From Microbacterium oryzae (GTDB taxonomy: Bacteria > Actinomycetota > Actinomycetes > Actinomycetales > Microbacteriaceae), in contig NZ_JAUEPM010000001.1 in the NCBI RefSeq assembly GCF_030406385.1, forward strand, positions 558,001 to 622,000: a stretch of DNA of 64,000 nt, given 5' to 3'. The position numbers were made by a program, and so were the translations under genes. Positions within the stretch are counted from its first letter, which is position 1. Each line of letters opens with the position of its first letter. Below the pieces are notes generated by a model that saw nothing but the letters and a program-made list of their open reading frames with translations, was not told the DNA's origin and did no database searches. Positions 15,853 to 25,417 of the stretch are shown here, in pieces.

Positions 15853-18270
15853 TCACTCCCCGCCCGCGCCGACCGGCTCTCCCACCTCGGCCAGCTCCCG
15901 GACGCGCCCGCGCACGACGCGCGCGTCACCCGCGCCCACCTCGTGCACCGGGCCCGACAGTCGGACGAGCGCGCGCGGCGTGCTCTCCCCCGGCACCCGG
16001 CGCACCGGGGCGCGGTGCTCAGCGCTGATGTCCCCGGCGTCCGCGGTCTCGATCCCGGACGCCTCCGCGTGAGCCGCGACCCACACCTCGACGTCCCCGG
16101 GCTCGACCACGCGAACCATGCGGCGATCGCTGAACGCGAAGCGCGCGGCTGGCACCTCGAACTCCACCCGCGCCGACGCTCCGCACTCGAGCGAGACCCG
16201 CTGGTAGCCGAGGAGCTGCACGACGGGCCGTGCAACGGAGGCGACGACGTCGCGTCCGTACAGCTGCACGACATGGTCGCCCGCGCGCGCTCCGGTGTTC
16301 GTCACGGTCACGGCGGCCTGGAGGAGGCCGTCCGTCGCGGCGCTCGCACTCACCTCGAGGTCGTCGTAGGCGAAGGACGTGTACGACAGCCCGAATCCGA
16401 ACGGCCTCACCGGTGTCGGATCCGCCGAGGTGACGTCCGAGGGGCCGCCGAGCTTCGGCCGCAGATAGCGGTACGGCTGCGCACCGGCAGAGCGCGGCAG
16501 CGAGACCGGAAGGCGGCCCGACGGCGACACCGCCCCGGTGAGGATGTCGGCGATCGCCTCGCCGCCCGCCTCACCCGGGAAGAACGCCTGCAGCACGGCA
16601 GCGGGCCCGCCGGGCGCCTCGAGCGCCCAATCCAGCACGTAGGGCCGCCCCGAGAGCACGACGAGCACGACCGGCGTTCCCGTCGCCACGGCCGCCGCCA
16701 CGAGCTCGCGCTGGCGGCCCGGCAGATCCAGCGACTCCGTGTCGTTCCCCTCGCCCACGGTCCCGCGGCCGAACAGTCCCGCCTGGTCTCCCACCACCAC
16801 GATCGCGACGTCGGCGGCGGCGACGGCGTCGATCGCGGCGCCGAACCCCGTGGCGTCTTCGCCCGCCACGCCGCATCCGGGCTCCTGCACAATCTCGGCA
16901 TCCGGCAGCGCGGCGGCGAGCGCCTCGCGCACGGTGGGGATGGCGAACCCGAGCGGATGGCCGGGATGGTGCGCGAGCACGTGGTTGGCGAAGGAGTAGC
17001 AGCCCTGCAGCGCCTCTGCCCGGTCGGCGTTGGGCCCGACGATGGCGATGCGACGCGCGCCGAGGGGAAGCGGCAGCGCCCCCTCGTCGCGCAGGAGCAC
17101 GATGGATTCCGCCGCGAGTCGACGCGCGATGTCGCGGTGGCGCGCCGAGTCCATGTCGATCGAGGCGGGCGGCTCGTCCGCGAACGCGTCCGCGTCGAGC
17201 AGGCCGAGCTCCTCCTTCTGTGCGAGAACGCGGAGCACGGCCCGATCCACATAGGCCGGATCGATCGCTCCGCTGCGCACGCGCTCGGCCAGAGGCGCGA
17301 GGTACGCGTCGCCCGAAGGCAGCTCGACGTCGATGCCGGCCGCCAGCGCCACAGCGGCCGCCTCCCCGCGGTCGGCCGCTGTGCCGTGCATGACCTCGAG
17401 GAAGGCGACGGAGAAGTAATCAGACACCACCGTGCCGTCGAACCCCAGCTCATCGCGCAGCACGTGCGTGAGCAGGTGCGGATCCGCGGCCACCGGCACG
17501 CCGTCGATGTCGGCGTAGCTGTTCATCACCGACCGCGCACCGCCGTCACGGAGCGCCATCTCGAACGGCGGCAGGTAGACGTCGGCGATCTCGCGCGGTC
17601 CGGCCGCCGCGGGAGCGTGATTGCGCCCGGCCCGAGACGTCGAGTATCCGAGGAAGTGCTTGAGCGTGGCGTGCACCCCCGCGCTCTGCAGGCCGCGCAC
17701 GTATGCGGTGCCCACGGTGCCGACGAGGTAGGGGTCCTCGCCGATGCACTCGTCGACGCGGCCCCAGCGCGCGTCTGCGACGACGTCGAGCACGGGCGCG
17801 AGCCCCTGATGGATGCCGAGCGCGCGCATGGTCTCGCCGATCGCCGCGCCCATCTCGGCGACGAGGTCGGGGTCGAACGCCGCTCCCCACGCGAGCGGCG
17901 TGGGGAAGGTGGCCGCCTTCCAGGCGGCCAGCCCGGTCAGGCACTCCTCGTGGACGATCGCGGGGATGCCCAGGCGCGTGTCGGAGGTCAGGCGACGCTG
18001 CTCGTCCCAGAGCCAGCGCGCCCGCTCCACGGGGTCGACCGGCCGCGTGCCGTAGACGCGCGTGTAGTGCCCGATGCCGTCGCGCGTGATGTCCGCCAGC
18101 GCGCGCCCCGGCTCATCCCCCGCCATCTCCCCCTGCATCGGCGCGACCACCTCGCCGCCCCGGTCGAGCCAGTACCCGACGAGCTGCGCGAGCTTCTCCT
18201 CGAGCGTCATGCACTGCCACAGCGCGCTCACGCGCTCCGACACCTCGGGCAGACGGGGATGTTCGGTCAT
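15853..18270 (-). CDS. GH3 family beta-glycosidase (bxlA-type beta-xylosidase/beta-glucosidase)
   Basis: An 805-residue glycoside hydrolase family 3 enzyme. The ATG at 18270 has an AGGGAG site; another in-frame ATG at 18300 overlaps the permease stop. Domains in order are the GH3 N-terminal barrel with GEDPYLVG, KHFLGYS (204-210) and nucleophile Asp284 in VVSDYFS; the GH3 C-terminal domain with VVVGDQAGLFGRG; and an Fn3-like end. No signal peptide is seen, so it acts inside the cell on imported oligosaccharides. Its place after a binding protein and two permeases matches the bxlEFGA order of Streptomyces, which favours beta-xylosidase; beta-glucosidase is the alternative. Confidence 0.9.
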   Translation of the reverse strand: MTEHPRLPEVSERVSALWQCMTLEEKLAQLVGYWLDRGGEVVAPMQGEMAGDEPGRALADITRDGIGHYTRVYGTRPVDPVERARWLWDEQRRLTSDTRLGIPAIVHEECLTGLAAWKAATFPTPLAWGAAFDPDLVAEMGAAIGETMRALGIHQGLAPVLDVVADARWGRVDECIGEDPYLVGTVGTAYVRGLQSAGVHATLKHFLGYSTSRAGRNHAPAAAGPREIADVYLPPFEMALRDGGARSVMNSYADIDGVPVAADPHLLTHVLRDELGFDGTVVSDYFSVAFLEVMHGTAADRGEAAAVALAAGIDVELPSGDAYLAPLAERVRSGAIDPAYVDRAVLRVLAQKEELGLLDADAFADEPPASIDMDSARHRDIARRLAAESIVLLRDEGALPLPLGARRIAIVGPNADRAEALQGCYSFANHVLAHHPGHPLGFAIPTVREALAAALPDAEIVQEPGCGVAGEDATGFGAAIDAVAAADVAIVVVGDQAGLFGRGTVGEGNDTESLDLPGRQRELVAAAVATGTPVVLVVLSGRPYVLDWALEAPGGPAAVLQAFFPGEAGGEAIADILTGAVSPSGRLPVSLPRSAGAQPYRYLRPKLGGPSDVTSADPTPVRPFGFGLSYTSFAYDDLEVSASAATDGLLQAAVTVTNTGARAGDHVVQLYGRDVVASVARPVVQLLGYQRVSLECGASARVEFEVPAARFAFSDRRMVRVVEPGDVEVWVAAHAEASGIETADAGDISAEHRAPVRRVPGESTPRALVRLSGPVHEVGAGDARVVRGRVRELAEVGEPVGAGGE

Positions 18271-18296
18271 GGTGCTCCCTGATGGGTCGAGGGGGA

Positions 18297-19187
18297 TCAT
18301 CCCTTCACCGCCCCGCTGAGACCGCCGACGATGCGGCGCTCGAACAGGCTGAAGAAGACGAGTGCGGGCAGCATCGACAGCGACGTGAACGCGAGCACGC
18401 GGGCGGTGTCGACGGAGTACTGCGAGGAGAAGTTCTGGACGCCGAGCGGCAGCGTGAAGAGGTTCGGATCGCTGAGGATGAACAGCGGCAGCATGTACCC
18501 GTTCCACGACCCGATGAAGGCGAGGATGCCCGTGGTGACGACCCCGGGCAGGCTCAGCGGCAGCACCATCCGGAAGAAGAACCCCAGCCGGGAGGCGCCG
18601 TCGATCGAGGCCGCCTCCTCGATCTCCCCGGGGATGGCACGCAGGAACGGGACGAGGATGATGATCGTCGTCGGCAGGGCGAAGGCGATCTGGGGCAGGA
18701 TCACGCCCAGCAGGCTGTTGGTGAGGCCGAGACTGCGCACGAGCAGGTAGAGCGGGGTGATGGCGACGGTCACGGGGAACATCAGCCCCGCGGCGAACAG
18801 CGCGTAGAGCGCGCCCCTGCCCGCGAAGCGGTAGCGCGCGAGGACGTAGCTCGCCATGAGGCCGAGGGCGACGACGCCGGCGGTCGTGGCGAGCGCGGTG
18901 ACCGTCGAGCTGGCCATCGACCGCCAGAACGTCGCGCTGGCCAGCACCTCGGTGTAGTTGGACAGCACCCACGGACCCGGCAGCCCCGAGGGGTCCGCGG
19001 TGATCTGCGAGTTCGTCCGGAAGCCGCCCAGCACGATGTAGAGCACGGGACCCATGCAGATCGCGATGAGCACCACCGCGCACAGGTAGGTGGCGGTCTG
19101 GTTCCCGGCGCCGGCGCCGCGGGCGCGCGACTCGGCGGCGCGGCGTCGCCGAGCGCTCGGGACGACGAGCAGTGCAGTGGAGCTCAA
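18297..19187 (-). CDS. ABC sugar transporter permease (MalG/BxlG-type)
   Basis: A 296-residue inner-membrane permease with about six membrane spans. The EAA loop, which contacts the ATPase, reads EEAASIDGASRLGFFFRMVLP. A TTG start at 19187 is inferred: it overlaps the stop of the upstream permease (TTGA) and has AAGGAG eight bases before it. No ATG sits at a suitable place. It forms the translocation pore with the next permease. No ATPase gene is in the cluster, so a shared MsiK-type ATPase elsewhere is expected. Confidence 0.9.
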   Translation of the reverse strand: MSSTALLVVPSARRRRAAESRARGAGAGNQTATYLCAVVLIAICMGPVLYIVLGGFRTNSQITADPSGLPGPWVLSNYTEVLASATFWRSMASSTVTALATTAGVVALGLMASYVLARYRFAGRGALYALFAAGLMFPVTVAITPLYLLVRSLGLTNSLLGVILPQIAFALPTTIIILVPFLRAIPGEIEEAASIDGASRLGFFFRMVLPLSLPGVVTTGILAFIGSWNGYMLPLFILSDPNLFTLPLGVQNFSSQYSVDTARVLAFTSLSMLPALVFFSLFERRIVGGLSGAVKG

Positions 19188-20191
19188 CGTCTCCGCTCCT
19201 TCCCGCCCGTGAGGGCGCCTTCGGTGTCGCGTCGCAGCACGAAGCGCTGATAGACGAGGGCGACGGCCAGGGAGATCACGAACAGCACGACCGCGACCGC
19301 GTTGCCGAAGCCGTAGTTTCCCGCCATGTGCCCGTTGAGGTACATGTACGTCGCCATGGTCGAGGTGCCGGCGGTCGATGAGACGTACTGGCCCCAGATG
19401 ATGTTGACGAGGTCGAACAGCTGCAGCGACCCGATGATGGACAGGAACGCCCAGATGCGGATCGTCGGGCCGAGCAGCGGCAGCGTGATCCGCCGCTGGA
19501 TCTGCCAGAACGACGCGCCGTCGATCGCCGCAGCCTCGTACAGCTCCTCGGGGATGCCCTGCAGGCCGGCGAGCATGAGGATGACCGCGAACCCGATGTA
19601 CTTCCACGTGATGATGACCAGGAGGGTGCCCATCGCCACGTCCGGGTCGGCGAGCCACGACAGTCCTTCCAGTCCGACCTTCGCGAGCAGGCCGTTGACC
19701 GCGCCCGCATCCTGCAGCATCAGGCTCCACCCGGTGCCGACGACGACCTCGGCGATCACGTACGGCACGAAGATCAGCACGCGGATGAGCGAGCGACCGC
19801 GGATCGGCTGGTTCAGCAGCAGGGCGAAGAGGATGGCCAGCGGACCCTGCAGCACGAGCGAGGCCACGACGATGACGCCGTTGTGGACGACCGCGTCTCG
19901 GAAGGTCGGGTCCTGCAGGATCGCGACGTAGTTCTGCAGGCCGACGAAGTCGGTGGGCGGGCCGAAGCCCTTCCAGCTGAAGAAGCCGTAGTAGGCGGCC
20001 ATCAGCACCGGGAAGATGACGAACGCCAGGAACACGATCACGGCGGGCCCGGCCAGCAGCGCGATCTCGCCGCGCTTGCGCCAGTCGGCGCCACCGCGAC
20101 GCGCTGCGCCGCGGGCCCGGCCGGAGACCGGCGCGGATGCGCCGGTCTCCGTCGTGTTCTCTGCGAGCACGGGGGCGGTCACGGTCGTCAT
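19184..20191 (-). CDS. ABC sugar transporter permease (MalF/BxlF-type)
   Basis: A 335-residue permease with a 40-residue cytoplasmic start, then about six spans. The EAA loop is PEELYEAAAIDGASFWQIQR. The ATG at 20191 overlaps the stop of the binding-protein gene (ATGA). It pairs with the downstream permease for uptake of oligosaccharides, probably xylo-oligosaccharides given the neighbours. Confidence 0.92.
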   Translation of the reverse strand: MTTVTAPVLAENTTETGASAPVSGRARGAARRGGADWRKRGEIALLAGPAVIVFLAFVIFPVLMAAYYGFFSWKGFGPPTDFVGLQNYVAILQDPTFRDAVVHNGVIVVASLVLQGPLAILFALLLNQPIRGRSLIRVLIFVPYVIAEVVVGTGWSLMLQDAGAVNGLLAKVGLEGLSWLADPDVAMGTLLVIITWKYIGFAVILMLAGLQGIPEELYEAAAIDGASFWQIQRRITLPLLGPTIRIWAFLSIIGSLQLFDLVNIIWGQYVSSTAGTSTMATYMYLNGHMAGNYGFGNAVAVVLFVISLAVALVYQRFVLRRDTEGALTGGKERRR

Positions 20192-21465
20192 CCGCGAGCC
20201 GCGGCGCCCTCGACGGCCTCGACGATGCCCTCGGGCGAGCCGCTCCCCGACAGCATCTCCACCACCGCGGTGTTGAGGGCGTTGCCCACGTTCTGGCCGA
20301 GAGACGTGTCCAGCCACACCGCGACGTAGGAGGCGTCGTTGTACGCCGCCATGAGCGGCTCGAGCGCGGGCTCGGTCACGGCGCCCTGCGCAGCCTTGGA
20401 AGCGGGGATGGTCTGGTACGCCTGCGCGTACTTCTCCTGCCACTCCTGCGATGCGATGAAGTTCAGGAAGTCCTCGCAGACGGACGGGGAGTCGACCGAG
20501 CAGGAGTACCCGTCGACGCCGCCCATCATCGCGGCGGGGTCGCCGTCCCCGCCCTCGACGGCGGGGAACGGGAACCAGCCCAGATCTGCCAGCGGCTTCT
20601 GGTCGGGAGTCAGCGACGCGATGACGCCGACATTCCAGCCGCCCATGAGCTCCATCGCTGCCTGGTGGTTGGCGAGGAGCCCGGCGGACGAGCCGGCTCC
20701 CTGCTGTGCGGGCGTGGTGAGGAAGCCCTCGTTGAACGGCTCGGTCTCGGCGAACTCCGCCAGGTCCTCCCCGGCGGCGAGCCAGCAGCCGTCGGAGAAG
20801 TCGCGGGTCGTCGCGATGTCCGACATCACGTCCTGCCCGCACTCCCGCAGCGCGAAGAAGTAGTACCAGTGCGCGGCGGGCCACGCGTCCATGCCGCCCA
20901 GCGCGATGGGCGCGACGTCTGCGCCCTTGAGCGCGTCGGTCGCGGCGACGAGCTCGTCCATCGACGTCGGCGGCTCGATGCCGGCCTCAGCGAACAGGTC
21001 CTCGCTGTAGAAAATCCCGCCGGGAAGCACGGCGGTCGGCAGGCCGTACACCGCGCCGTCGACGGTGAAGGCATCGAACACGCCGTCGCCGTAGTCCGCA
21101 CGCACGTCGTCGGCGATGAGGTCGGTGAGGTCCTTCACGGCACCCGCCGCCACGATGTCGGCGAGCTTGCCGCCGCCGCGCGCCATGAAGATGTCGGGCA
21201 TGTCCCCCGAGTTCACCGCCGTCTGCAGGCGGCCGTCCATGTCCTCGTTCTGGATGGACTGCACCTCGATGGACACGCCGGGGTTCTCCTCCTCGAAAGC
21301 CGCGGCGGCGTCCTCCCAGTACTGCTTCCCGTCGCCCGTGGTCGAGTTGTGCCAGAGGGTCATCGCGACGTCGCCGTCGCCCTCGGCGCCCCCGGCCGCG
21401 GCGCAGCCCGTGAGCGTCATCGCCCCGGCGACGGCGGCGGCCGTCAGGTACCTGCGTGCTCTCAT
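20188..21465 (-). CDS. Extracellular sugar-binding lipoprotein (family 1, BxlE-type)
   Basis: The ATG at 21465 follows an AGGAGAG site and gives 425 residues. A lipoprotein signal peptide is plain: RARRY, a hydrophobic stretch, then the lipobox LTGC with Cys at about residue 20. The mature part has the family 1 solute-binding features, including MTLWHNSTTGDGKQYWED and MPDIFMARGGG. It would sit on the outer face of the membrane and deliver oligosaccharide to the two permeases. It leads the four-gene operon that ends with the GH3 enzyme. The operon promoter and a large palindrome lie just upstream. Confidence 0.92.
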   Translation of the reverse strand: MRARRYLTAAAVAGAMTLTGCAAAGGAEGDGDVAMTLWHNSTTGDGKQYWEDAAAAFEEENPGVSIEVQSIQNEDMDGRLQTAVNSGDMPDIFMARGGGKLADIVAAGAVKDLTDLIADDVRADYGDGVFDAFTVDGAVYGLPTAVLPGGIFYSEDLFAEAGIEPPTSMDELVAATDALKGADVAPIALGGMDAWPAAHWYYFFALRECGQDVMSDIATTRDFSDGCWLAAGEDLAEFAETEPFNEGFLTTPAQQGAGSSAGLLANHQAAMELMGGWNVGVIASLTPDQKPLADLGWFPFPAVEGGDGDPAAMMGGVDGYSCSVDSPSVCEDFLNFIASQEWQEKYAQAYQTIPASKAAQGAVTEPALEPLMAAYNDASYVAVWLDTSLGQNVGNALNTAVVEMLSGSGSPEGIVEAVEGAAARG

Positions 21466-21536
21466 TGCGTCTCTCCTCGTCATCGAGTTGCACTGGCGGT
21501 GCTCGGCATGTCGCCGACGTCTCTCCCGCCGAACCG

Positions 21537-21565
21537 AGGATGGCACCGCTCTCACACCATGTCAA
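21537..21565 (-). promoter_or_regulatory. Promoter of the binding-protein/permease/GH3 operon
   Basis: Read on the minus strand, a perfect -35 TTGACA (plus 21560-21565) is followed by 17 bases and CATCCT (21537-21542), which keeps the A and last T of the -10. The -35 overlaps the end of the neighbouring palindrome, so a bound repressor would block RNA polymerase. Confidence 0.65.
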
Positions 21566-21597
21566 TCGATATCGACATCGTTTTCGATATCGATTGA
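21562..21597. promoter_or_regulatory. Large palindromic operator between the transporter operon and the LacI gene
   Basis: TCAATCGATATCGA (21562-21575) and its exact complement TCGATATCGATTGA (21584-21597) flank an 8-base spacer. Each arm also holds the smaller palindrome TCGATATCGA. The position between a LacI gene and the operon it faces makes this the likely binding site of that regulator. The AT-rich sequence stands out in this GC-rich region. Confidence 0.8.
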
Positions 21598-21638
21598 AGA
21601 CACTGCACCGTCGAGGGCGTGGACGGTGCCACGACCGC

Positions 21639-21650
21639 TAGCGTGGTCCT
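21639..21650 (+). promoter_or_regulatory. Leaderless -10 for the LacI gene
   Basis: TAGCGT (21639-21644) ends six bases before the GTG at 21651. The same hexamer and spacing occur at 6672. This supports GTG over the ATG two codons later. Confidence 0.55.
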
Positions 21651-22703
21651 GTGACCATGCCCGCACCCCTCCCCGACGCCCCGCCGAGCCGAGCGACCAT
21701 CCACGACGTGGCGCAGGCCGCCGGCGTGTCGGTCTCCACGGTGTCGAAGGTCATCAACGGCCGCTACGGGGTCGCGGCGAGCACCGCGGCGCAGGTGCTG
21801 CGCGTGGTGGAGGAGCTCGGCTACGAGTCCTCGCTCATCGCCTCATCGCTGCGGCGCGGTCGCACCCACGTCATCGGCGTGCTGGTGGCCGAGTTCGAGC
21901 CGTTCGCGCTCGCGCTGCTGGAGGGCATCTCCGACGCCCTCCAGGGAACCGGCTACGACCTGCTGTCCTACGCCGGCAGCCTGTCGCGGCGCGACGGCGC
22001 CGCGGCGCAGGGATGGGAGCGCCGATCGCTCTCGCGGCTCGGCGGGACCCTCATCGACGGCGCCATCATCGTCACTCCCACGGTCGAGGCGCCCTCCGCC
22101 ACTGTTCCCGTGGTGGCGATCGACCCGCACACGGGCCCGACCGGACCGACGACCGTCGACAGTGACAACCTCGGCGGGGCGATCGCCGCCACGCGGCACC
22201 TCATCGACCTCGGTCACACGCGCATCGCGCACGTCCGCGGGCGACGCGATCTCGAATCCGCGCGCCTCCGCGAGGAGGGGTACCGCGCGGCGCTCGAGGC
22301 GGCGGGCCTCCCGTTCGACCCTGCGCTCGTCGCCGACGGCGGGTACCGCCCCGACGAGTCGTCCGCCGCGGCGGAGCATCTGCTCTCCCTCGCCGACCCG
22401 CCCACCGCGATCTTCGCCGCGAACGATCTCTCGGCCATCCGCGTGATCGAGATCGCCCGCGCGCGCGGACTCGCCGTGCCCGGTCAGCTGTCGGTCGTCG
22501 GCTTCGACGACATCCCCGCCGCGGCGTCTCATGAGCCACCGCTCACGACCGTCCGCCAGCCCCTGCGCGAGATGGGGGCCGCCGCGCTGCGGATCCTCCT
22601 GGACCTCCTCGACGGCGCCGCCGACGCGCCGCGGGACGAGGACGCGCACGTGCGGATGCCCGCTCGCCTCGTCGCCCGCGCGTCCACCGCGCCGCCGAGC
22701 TGA
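21651..22703 (+). CDS. LacI-family transcriptional regulator (BxlR-type)
   Basis: A 350-residue regulator starting at GTG. The helix-turn-helix is [24 protein letters not shown], the hinge helix includes [11 protein letters not shown], and the ligand domain ends with [19 protein letters not shown]. It is divergent from the binding-protein operon, with the 36-base palindrome between them, and is followed by xylA and xylB. In Streptomyces the BxlR LacI protein represses the bxlEFGA operon and is released by xylobiose. The same role is inferred here. Confidence 0.9.
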   Translation: MTMPAPLPDAPPSRATIHDVAQAAGVSVSTVSKVINGRYGVAASTAAQVLRVVEELGYESSLIASSLRRGRTHVIGVLVAEFEPFALALLEGISDALQGTGYDLLSYAGSLSRRDGAAAQGWERRSLSRLGGTLIDGAIIVTPTVEAPSATVPVVAIDPHTGPTGPTTVDSDNLGGAIAATRHLIDLGHTRIAHVRGRRDLESARLREEGYRAALEAAGLPFDPALVADGGYRPDESSAAAEHLLSLADPPTAIFAANDLSAIRVIEIARARGLAVPGQLSVVGFDDIPAAASHEPPLTTVRQPLREMGAAALRILLDLLDGAADAPRDEDAHVRMPARLVARASTAPPS

Positions 22704-22718
22704 GGTCCGCGGGCGTGA

Positions 22719-22756
22719 TATGTTCAGCATCACAACATTTCATCGACGATGCTGAA
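22719..22756 (+). promoter_or_regulatory. xylA promoter region with 9-bp inverted repeat
   Basis: A -10-like TATGTT (22719-22724) overlaps TTCAGCATC (22723-22731), whose exact complement GATGCTGAA lies at 22748-22756 after 16 bases. The repeat spans the expected transcription start and the leader. It does not resemble the AT-rich palindrome upstream of the LacI gene, so another regulator, for example the ROK protein, may bind here. A leader hairpin is the alternative. Confidence 0.55.
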
Positions 22757-22768
22757 GGACGTATCCCC

Positions 22769-23959
22769 ATGTCGCTTGAACCCACCAGGGAAGACAAGTT
22801 CTCGTTCGGTCTGTGGACCGTCGGCTACAACGGCACCGACCCGTTCGGCGGCCCTACCCGGCCCGCCCTCGACGTCGTGCACGCGGTCGAGAAGCTCTCC
22901 GAGCTCGGCGCGTACGGGCTCACCTTCCACGATGACGACCTGTTCGCCTTCGGCTCGACCGACGCCGAGCGCCAGAAGCAGATCGACCGGCTGAAGGGCG
23001 CGCTCGCCGACACCGGCCTCATCGTGCCGATGGTCACGACCAATCTCTTCAGCGCGCCGGTGTTCAAGGACGGCGGCTTCACCTCCAACGACCGCCAGGT
23101 CCGCCGCTACGCGCTGCGCAAGGTCTTCCGTCAGCTGGATCTCGGGGCGGAGCTCGGAGCGAAGACCTTCGTCATGTGGGGCGGGCGCGAGGGCGCCGAG
23201 TACGACTCGGCCAAGGACGTCCGCTCGGCCCTGGAGCGCTACCGCGAGGCCGTGAACCTCCTCGGCGACTACGTCGTCGACAAGGGGTACGACATCCGCT
23301 TCGCGATCGAGCCCAAGCCGAACGAGCCGCGCGGCGACATCCTGCTGCCCACCCTGGGTCATGCGATCGCCTTCATCGACTCGCTCGAGCGCCCGGAGCT
23401 CGTGGGTCTCAACCCGGAGGTCGGCCACGAGCAGATGGCGGGCCTGAACTTCGCTGCCGGCATCGCCCAGGCGCTGTACCACGGCAAGCTCTTCCACATC
23501 GATCTCAACGGGCAGCGCGGCATCAAGTACGACCAGGATCTCGTCTTCGGACACGGCGACCTGCACAACGCCTTCGCGCTGGTCGACCTCCTCGAGAACG
23601 GCGGCCCCGGCGGCGTCCCGGCCTACGAGGGCCCGCGCCACTTCGACTACAAGCCCAGCCGCACCGAGGACGAGCGCGGCGTGTGGGATTCGGTCTCCGC
23701 GAACATGCGCACCTACCTCCTCCTCAAAGAGCGGGCCGCCGCGTTCCGCGCGGACCCCGAGGTGCAGGAGGCACTCGCCGCCGCCAAGGTCGACGAGCTC
23801 GCGCAGCCGACGCTGAACGAGGGCGAGTCGTACGACGACTTCCTCGCCGACCGCTCGGCCTACGAGGACTTCGACGCCGACGCGTACCTCGGCGGGCACG
23901 GATTCGGGTTCGTCCGACTGCAGCAACTCGCGACCGAGCACCTGCTCGGCGCCCGATGA
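22769..23959 (+). CDS. xylA: Xylose isomerase
   Basis: A 396-residue actinobacterial-type (class I) xylose isomerase. Counting from the ATG at 22769 gives H54 and D57 in FHDDD, and E181 and K183 in IEPKPNEP, the canonical catalytic and metal-binding positions. [11 protein letters not shown] and HIDLNGQRG are also present. It converts D-xylose to D-xylulose in the cytoplasm using two divalent metals. The ATG has a GAAGGACG ribosome site. An upstream in-frame ATG falls in the promoter and is rejected. xylB follows after a 10-base gap. Confidence 0.97.
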   Translation: MSLEPTREDKFSFGLWTVGYNGTDPFGGPTRPALDVVHAVEKLSELGAYGLTFHDDDLFAFGSTDAERQKQIDRLKGALADTGLIVPMVTTNLFSAPVFKDGGFTSNDRQVRRYALRKVFRQLDLGAELGAKTFVMWGGREGAEYDSAKDVRSALERYREAVNLLGDYVVDKGYDIRFAIEPKPNEPRGDILLPTLGHAIAFIDSLERPELVGLNPEVGHEQMAGLNFAAGIAQALYHGKLFHIDLNGQRGIKYDQDLVFGHGDLHNAFALVDLLENGGPGGVPAYEGPRHFDYKPSRTEDERGVWDSVSANMRTYLLLKERAAAFRADPEVQEALAAAKVDELAQPTLNEGESYDDFLADRSAYEDFDADAYLGGHGFGFVRLQQLATEHLLGAR

Positions 23960-23969
23960 GGGCCAGCGG

Positions 23970-25364
23970 ATGACACTCGTCGCCGGCATCGACTCGTCCA
24001 CCCAGAGCTGCAAGGTCGTCGTGCGCGACGTCGGCACCGGCGACGTCGTGCGCACCGGCCGCGCGTCGCACCCCGACGGGTCGGAGGTCGATCCCCGCCA
24101 TTGGTGGGACGCGCTCCAGATCGCGATCGCGGGCGCGGGCGGTCTCGACGACGTCGCGGCGGTCGCCATCGCCGGGCAGCAGCACGGCATGGTGGCGCTC
24201 GACGCCGACGGCGCGGTCATCCGCCCCGCCCTCCTCTGGAACGACACCCGCTCGGCGGACGCGGCGGCGGCGCTGACCGCCGAGGTCGGCGCGGCCGCCT
24301 TCGCCGAGCGCGCGGGACTCGTCCCGGTCGCGTCGTTCACCGCGACGAAGCTGCGGTGGCTGGCGGACCACGAGCCGGAGAACGCCGCGCGCGTGGCGGC
24401 TGTGGCCCTGCCCCACGACTGGCTGACCTGGCGCCTGCGCGGCTTCGGACCGGATGGCGAACGCGGGCCGGTCCTCGAGGAGCTCGTCACCGACCGGTCG
24501 GACGCGAGCGGAACGGCCTACTTCGATCCGTCGCGAGACGCCTACGACCGCGAGCTGCTCGCGACCGCGCTGCGGCGCCCGGCGGAGGACGTCGTGCTGC
24601 CGCGGGTCCTCGGCCCGCGCGAGCTCGTCGACGGCCCGGGCTTCGTCGTCGCGCCGGGTGCGGGCGACAACGCCGGCGCCGCGCTCGGCCTGGGCGCGCG
24701 CCCCGGCGACATCGGCATCTCGATCGGGACGAGCGGCACGGTCTTCGCGGTCACCGACGTCGCGGTGCGAGACCCCTCGGGCACGGTGGCGGGCTTCGCC
24801 GACGCGTCCGGCGCGTTCCTCCCCATCGTCACGACCCTCAACGCCGCGCGCGTGCTCGACGTGACCGCGCGCCTCCTCGGTGTCGACCACGCCGAGCTCG
24901 CGCGGCTGGCCCTCGCCGCGGAGCCCGGCGCGGGCGGCCTCGTGATGCAGCCCTGGTTCGAGGGCGAGCGGACGCCGAACCTGCCCGACGCGACGGCGAC
25001 CCTGTTCGGGATGACCCTCGGGTCGACGACGCGGGAGAACCTGGCCCGCGCGGCGATCGAGGGCGTGCTGTGCGGCCTCGCCGAGGGGCTCGACGCGATC
25101 CGCTCGCACGGCGTCGCGGCCGAGCGCGTGCTGCTCGTCGGCGGCGCCGCGCAGAGCGCGGCGGTGCAGGCCGTCGCCGCGCAGGTGCTGGACGCGCCCG
25201 TCGTCGTCCCGGAACCCGGGGAGTATGTGGCGCTCGGCGCCGCCGTCCAGGCGGCGTGGGCGCTCACGGGCGCACGGCCGGATTGGCCGCTGCGCACCTC
25301 CGCGGCACTCCCCCTCGACGCGCGCCCGGCCATCCGCGCGCAGTACGCCGCCCGCCTGCCCTGA
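23970..25364 (+). CDS. xylB: Xylulokinase
   Basis: A 464-residue FGGY kinase that makes D-xylulose 5-phosphate for the pentose phosphate pathway. The first phosphate loop is [14 protein letters not shown]. The family motifs IAGQQHGMV and LLWNDTRS follow, then GTSGTVFAV and the C-terminal [14 protein letters not shown]. It is translated right after xylA on one transcript that ends at the strong hairpin beyond its stop. Confidence 0.95.
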   Translation: MTLVAGIDSSTQSCKVVVRDVGTGDVVRTGRASHPDGSEVDPRHWWDALQIAIAGAGGLDDVAAVAIAGQQHGMVALDADGAVIRPALLWNDTRSADAAAALTAEVGAAAFAERAGLVPVASFTATKLRWLADHEPENAARVAAVALPHDWLTWRLRGFGPDGERGPVLEELVTDRSDASGTAYFDPSRDAYDRELLATALRRPAEDVVLPRVLGPRELVDGPGFVVAPGAGDNAGAALGLGARPGDIGISIGTSGTVFAVTDVAVRDPSGTVAGFADASGAFLPIVTTLNAARVLDVTARLLGVDHAELARLALAAEPGAGGLVMQPWFEGERTPNLPDATATLFGMTLGSTTRENLARAAIEGVLCGLAEGLDAIRSHGVAAERVLLVGGAAQSAAVQAVAAQVLDAPVVVPEPGEYVALGAAVQAAWALTGARPDWPLRTSAALPLDARPAIRAQYAARLP

Positions 25365-25371
25365 TCCGCAG

Positions 25372-25408
25372 GAAGGGGAGGGGCCGTCACCCGCGGCCCC
25401 TCCCCTTC
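25372..25408. terminator. Bidirectional terminator between xylB and the PL11 lyase
   Basis: A 15-bp perfect stem (25372-25386 with 25394-25408; arm GAAGGGGAGGGGCCG) with a 7-base loop sits between the convergent stops. The plus-strand side ends in CTTCTCC. Confidence 0.85.
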
Positions 25409-25417
25409 TCCGCGTCC

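Noticed and set aside
15211..18282. 1023-residue frame opposite the ROK and GH3 genes
   Set aside because: No start signal, biased composition, and both opposite-strand genes show full catalytic or DNA-binding motifs.
18271..18300. Longer GH3 start at 18300
   Set aside because: The ATG at 18270 has AGGGAG at proper spacing; the longer form adds only ten residues and overlaps the permease stop. It cannot be fully excluded.
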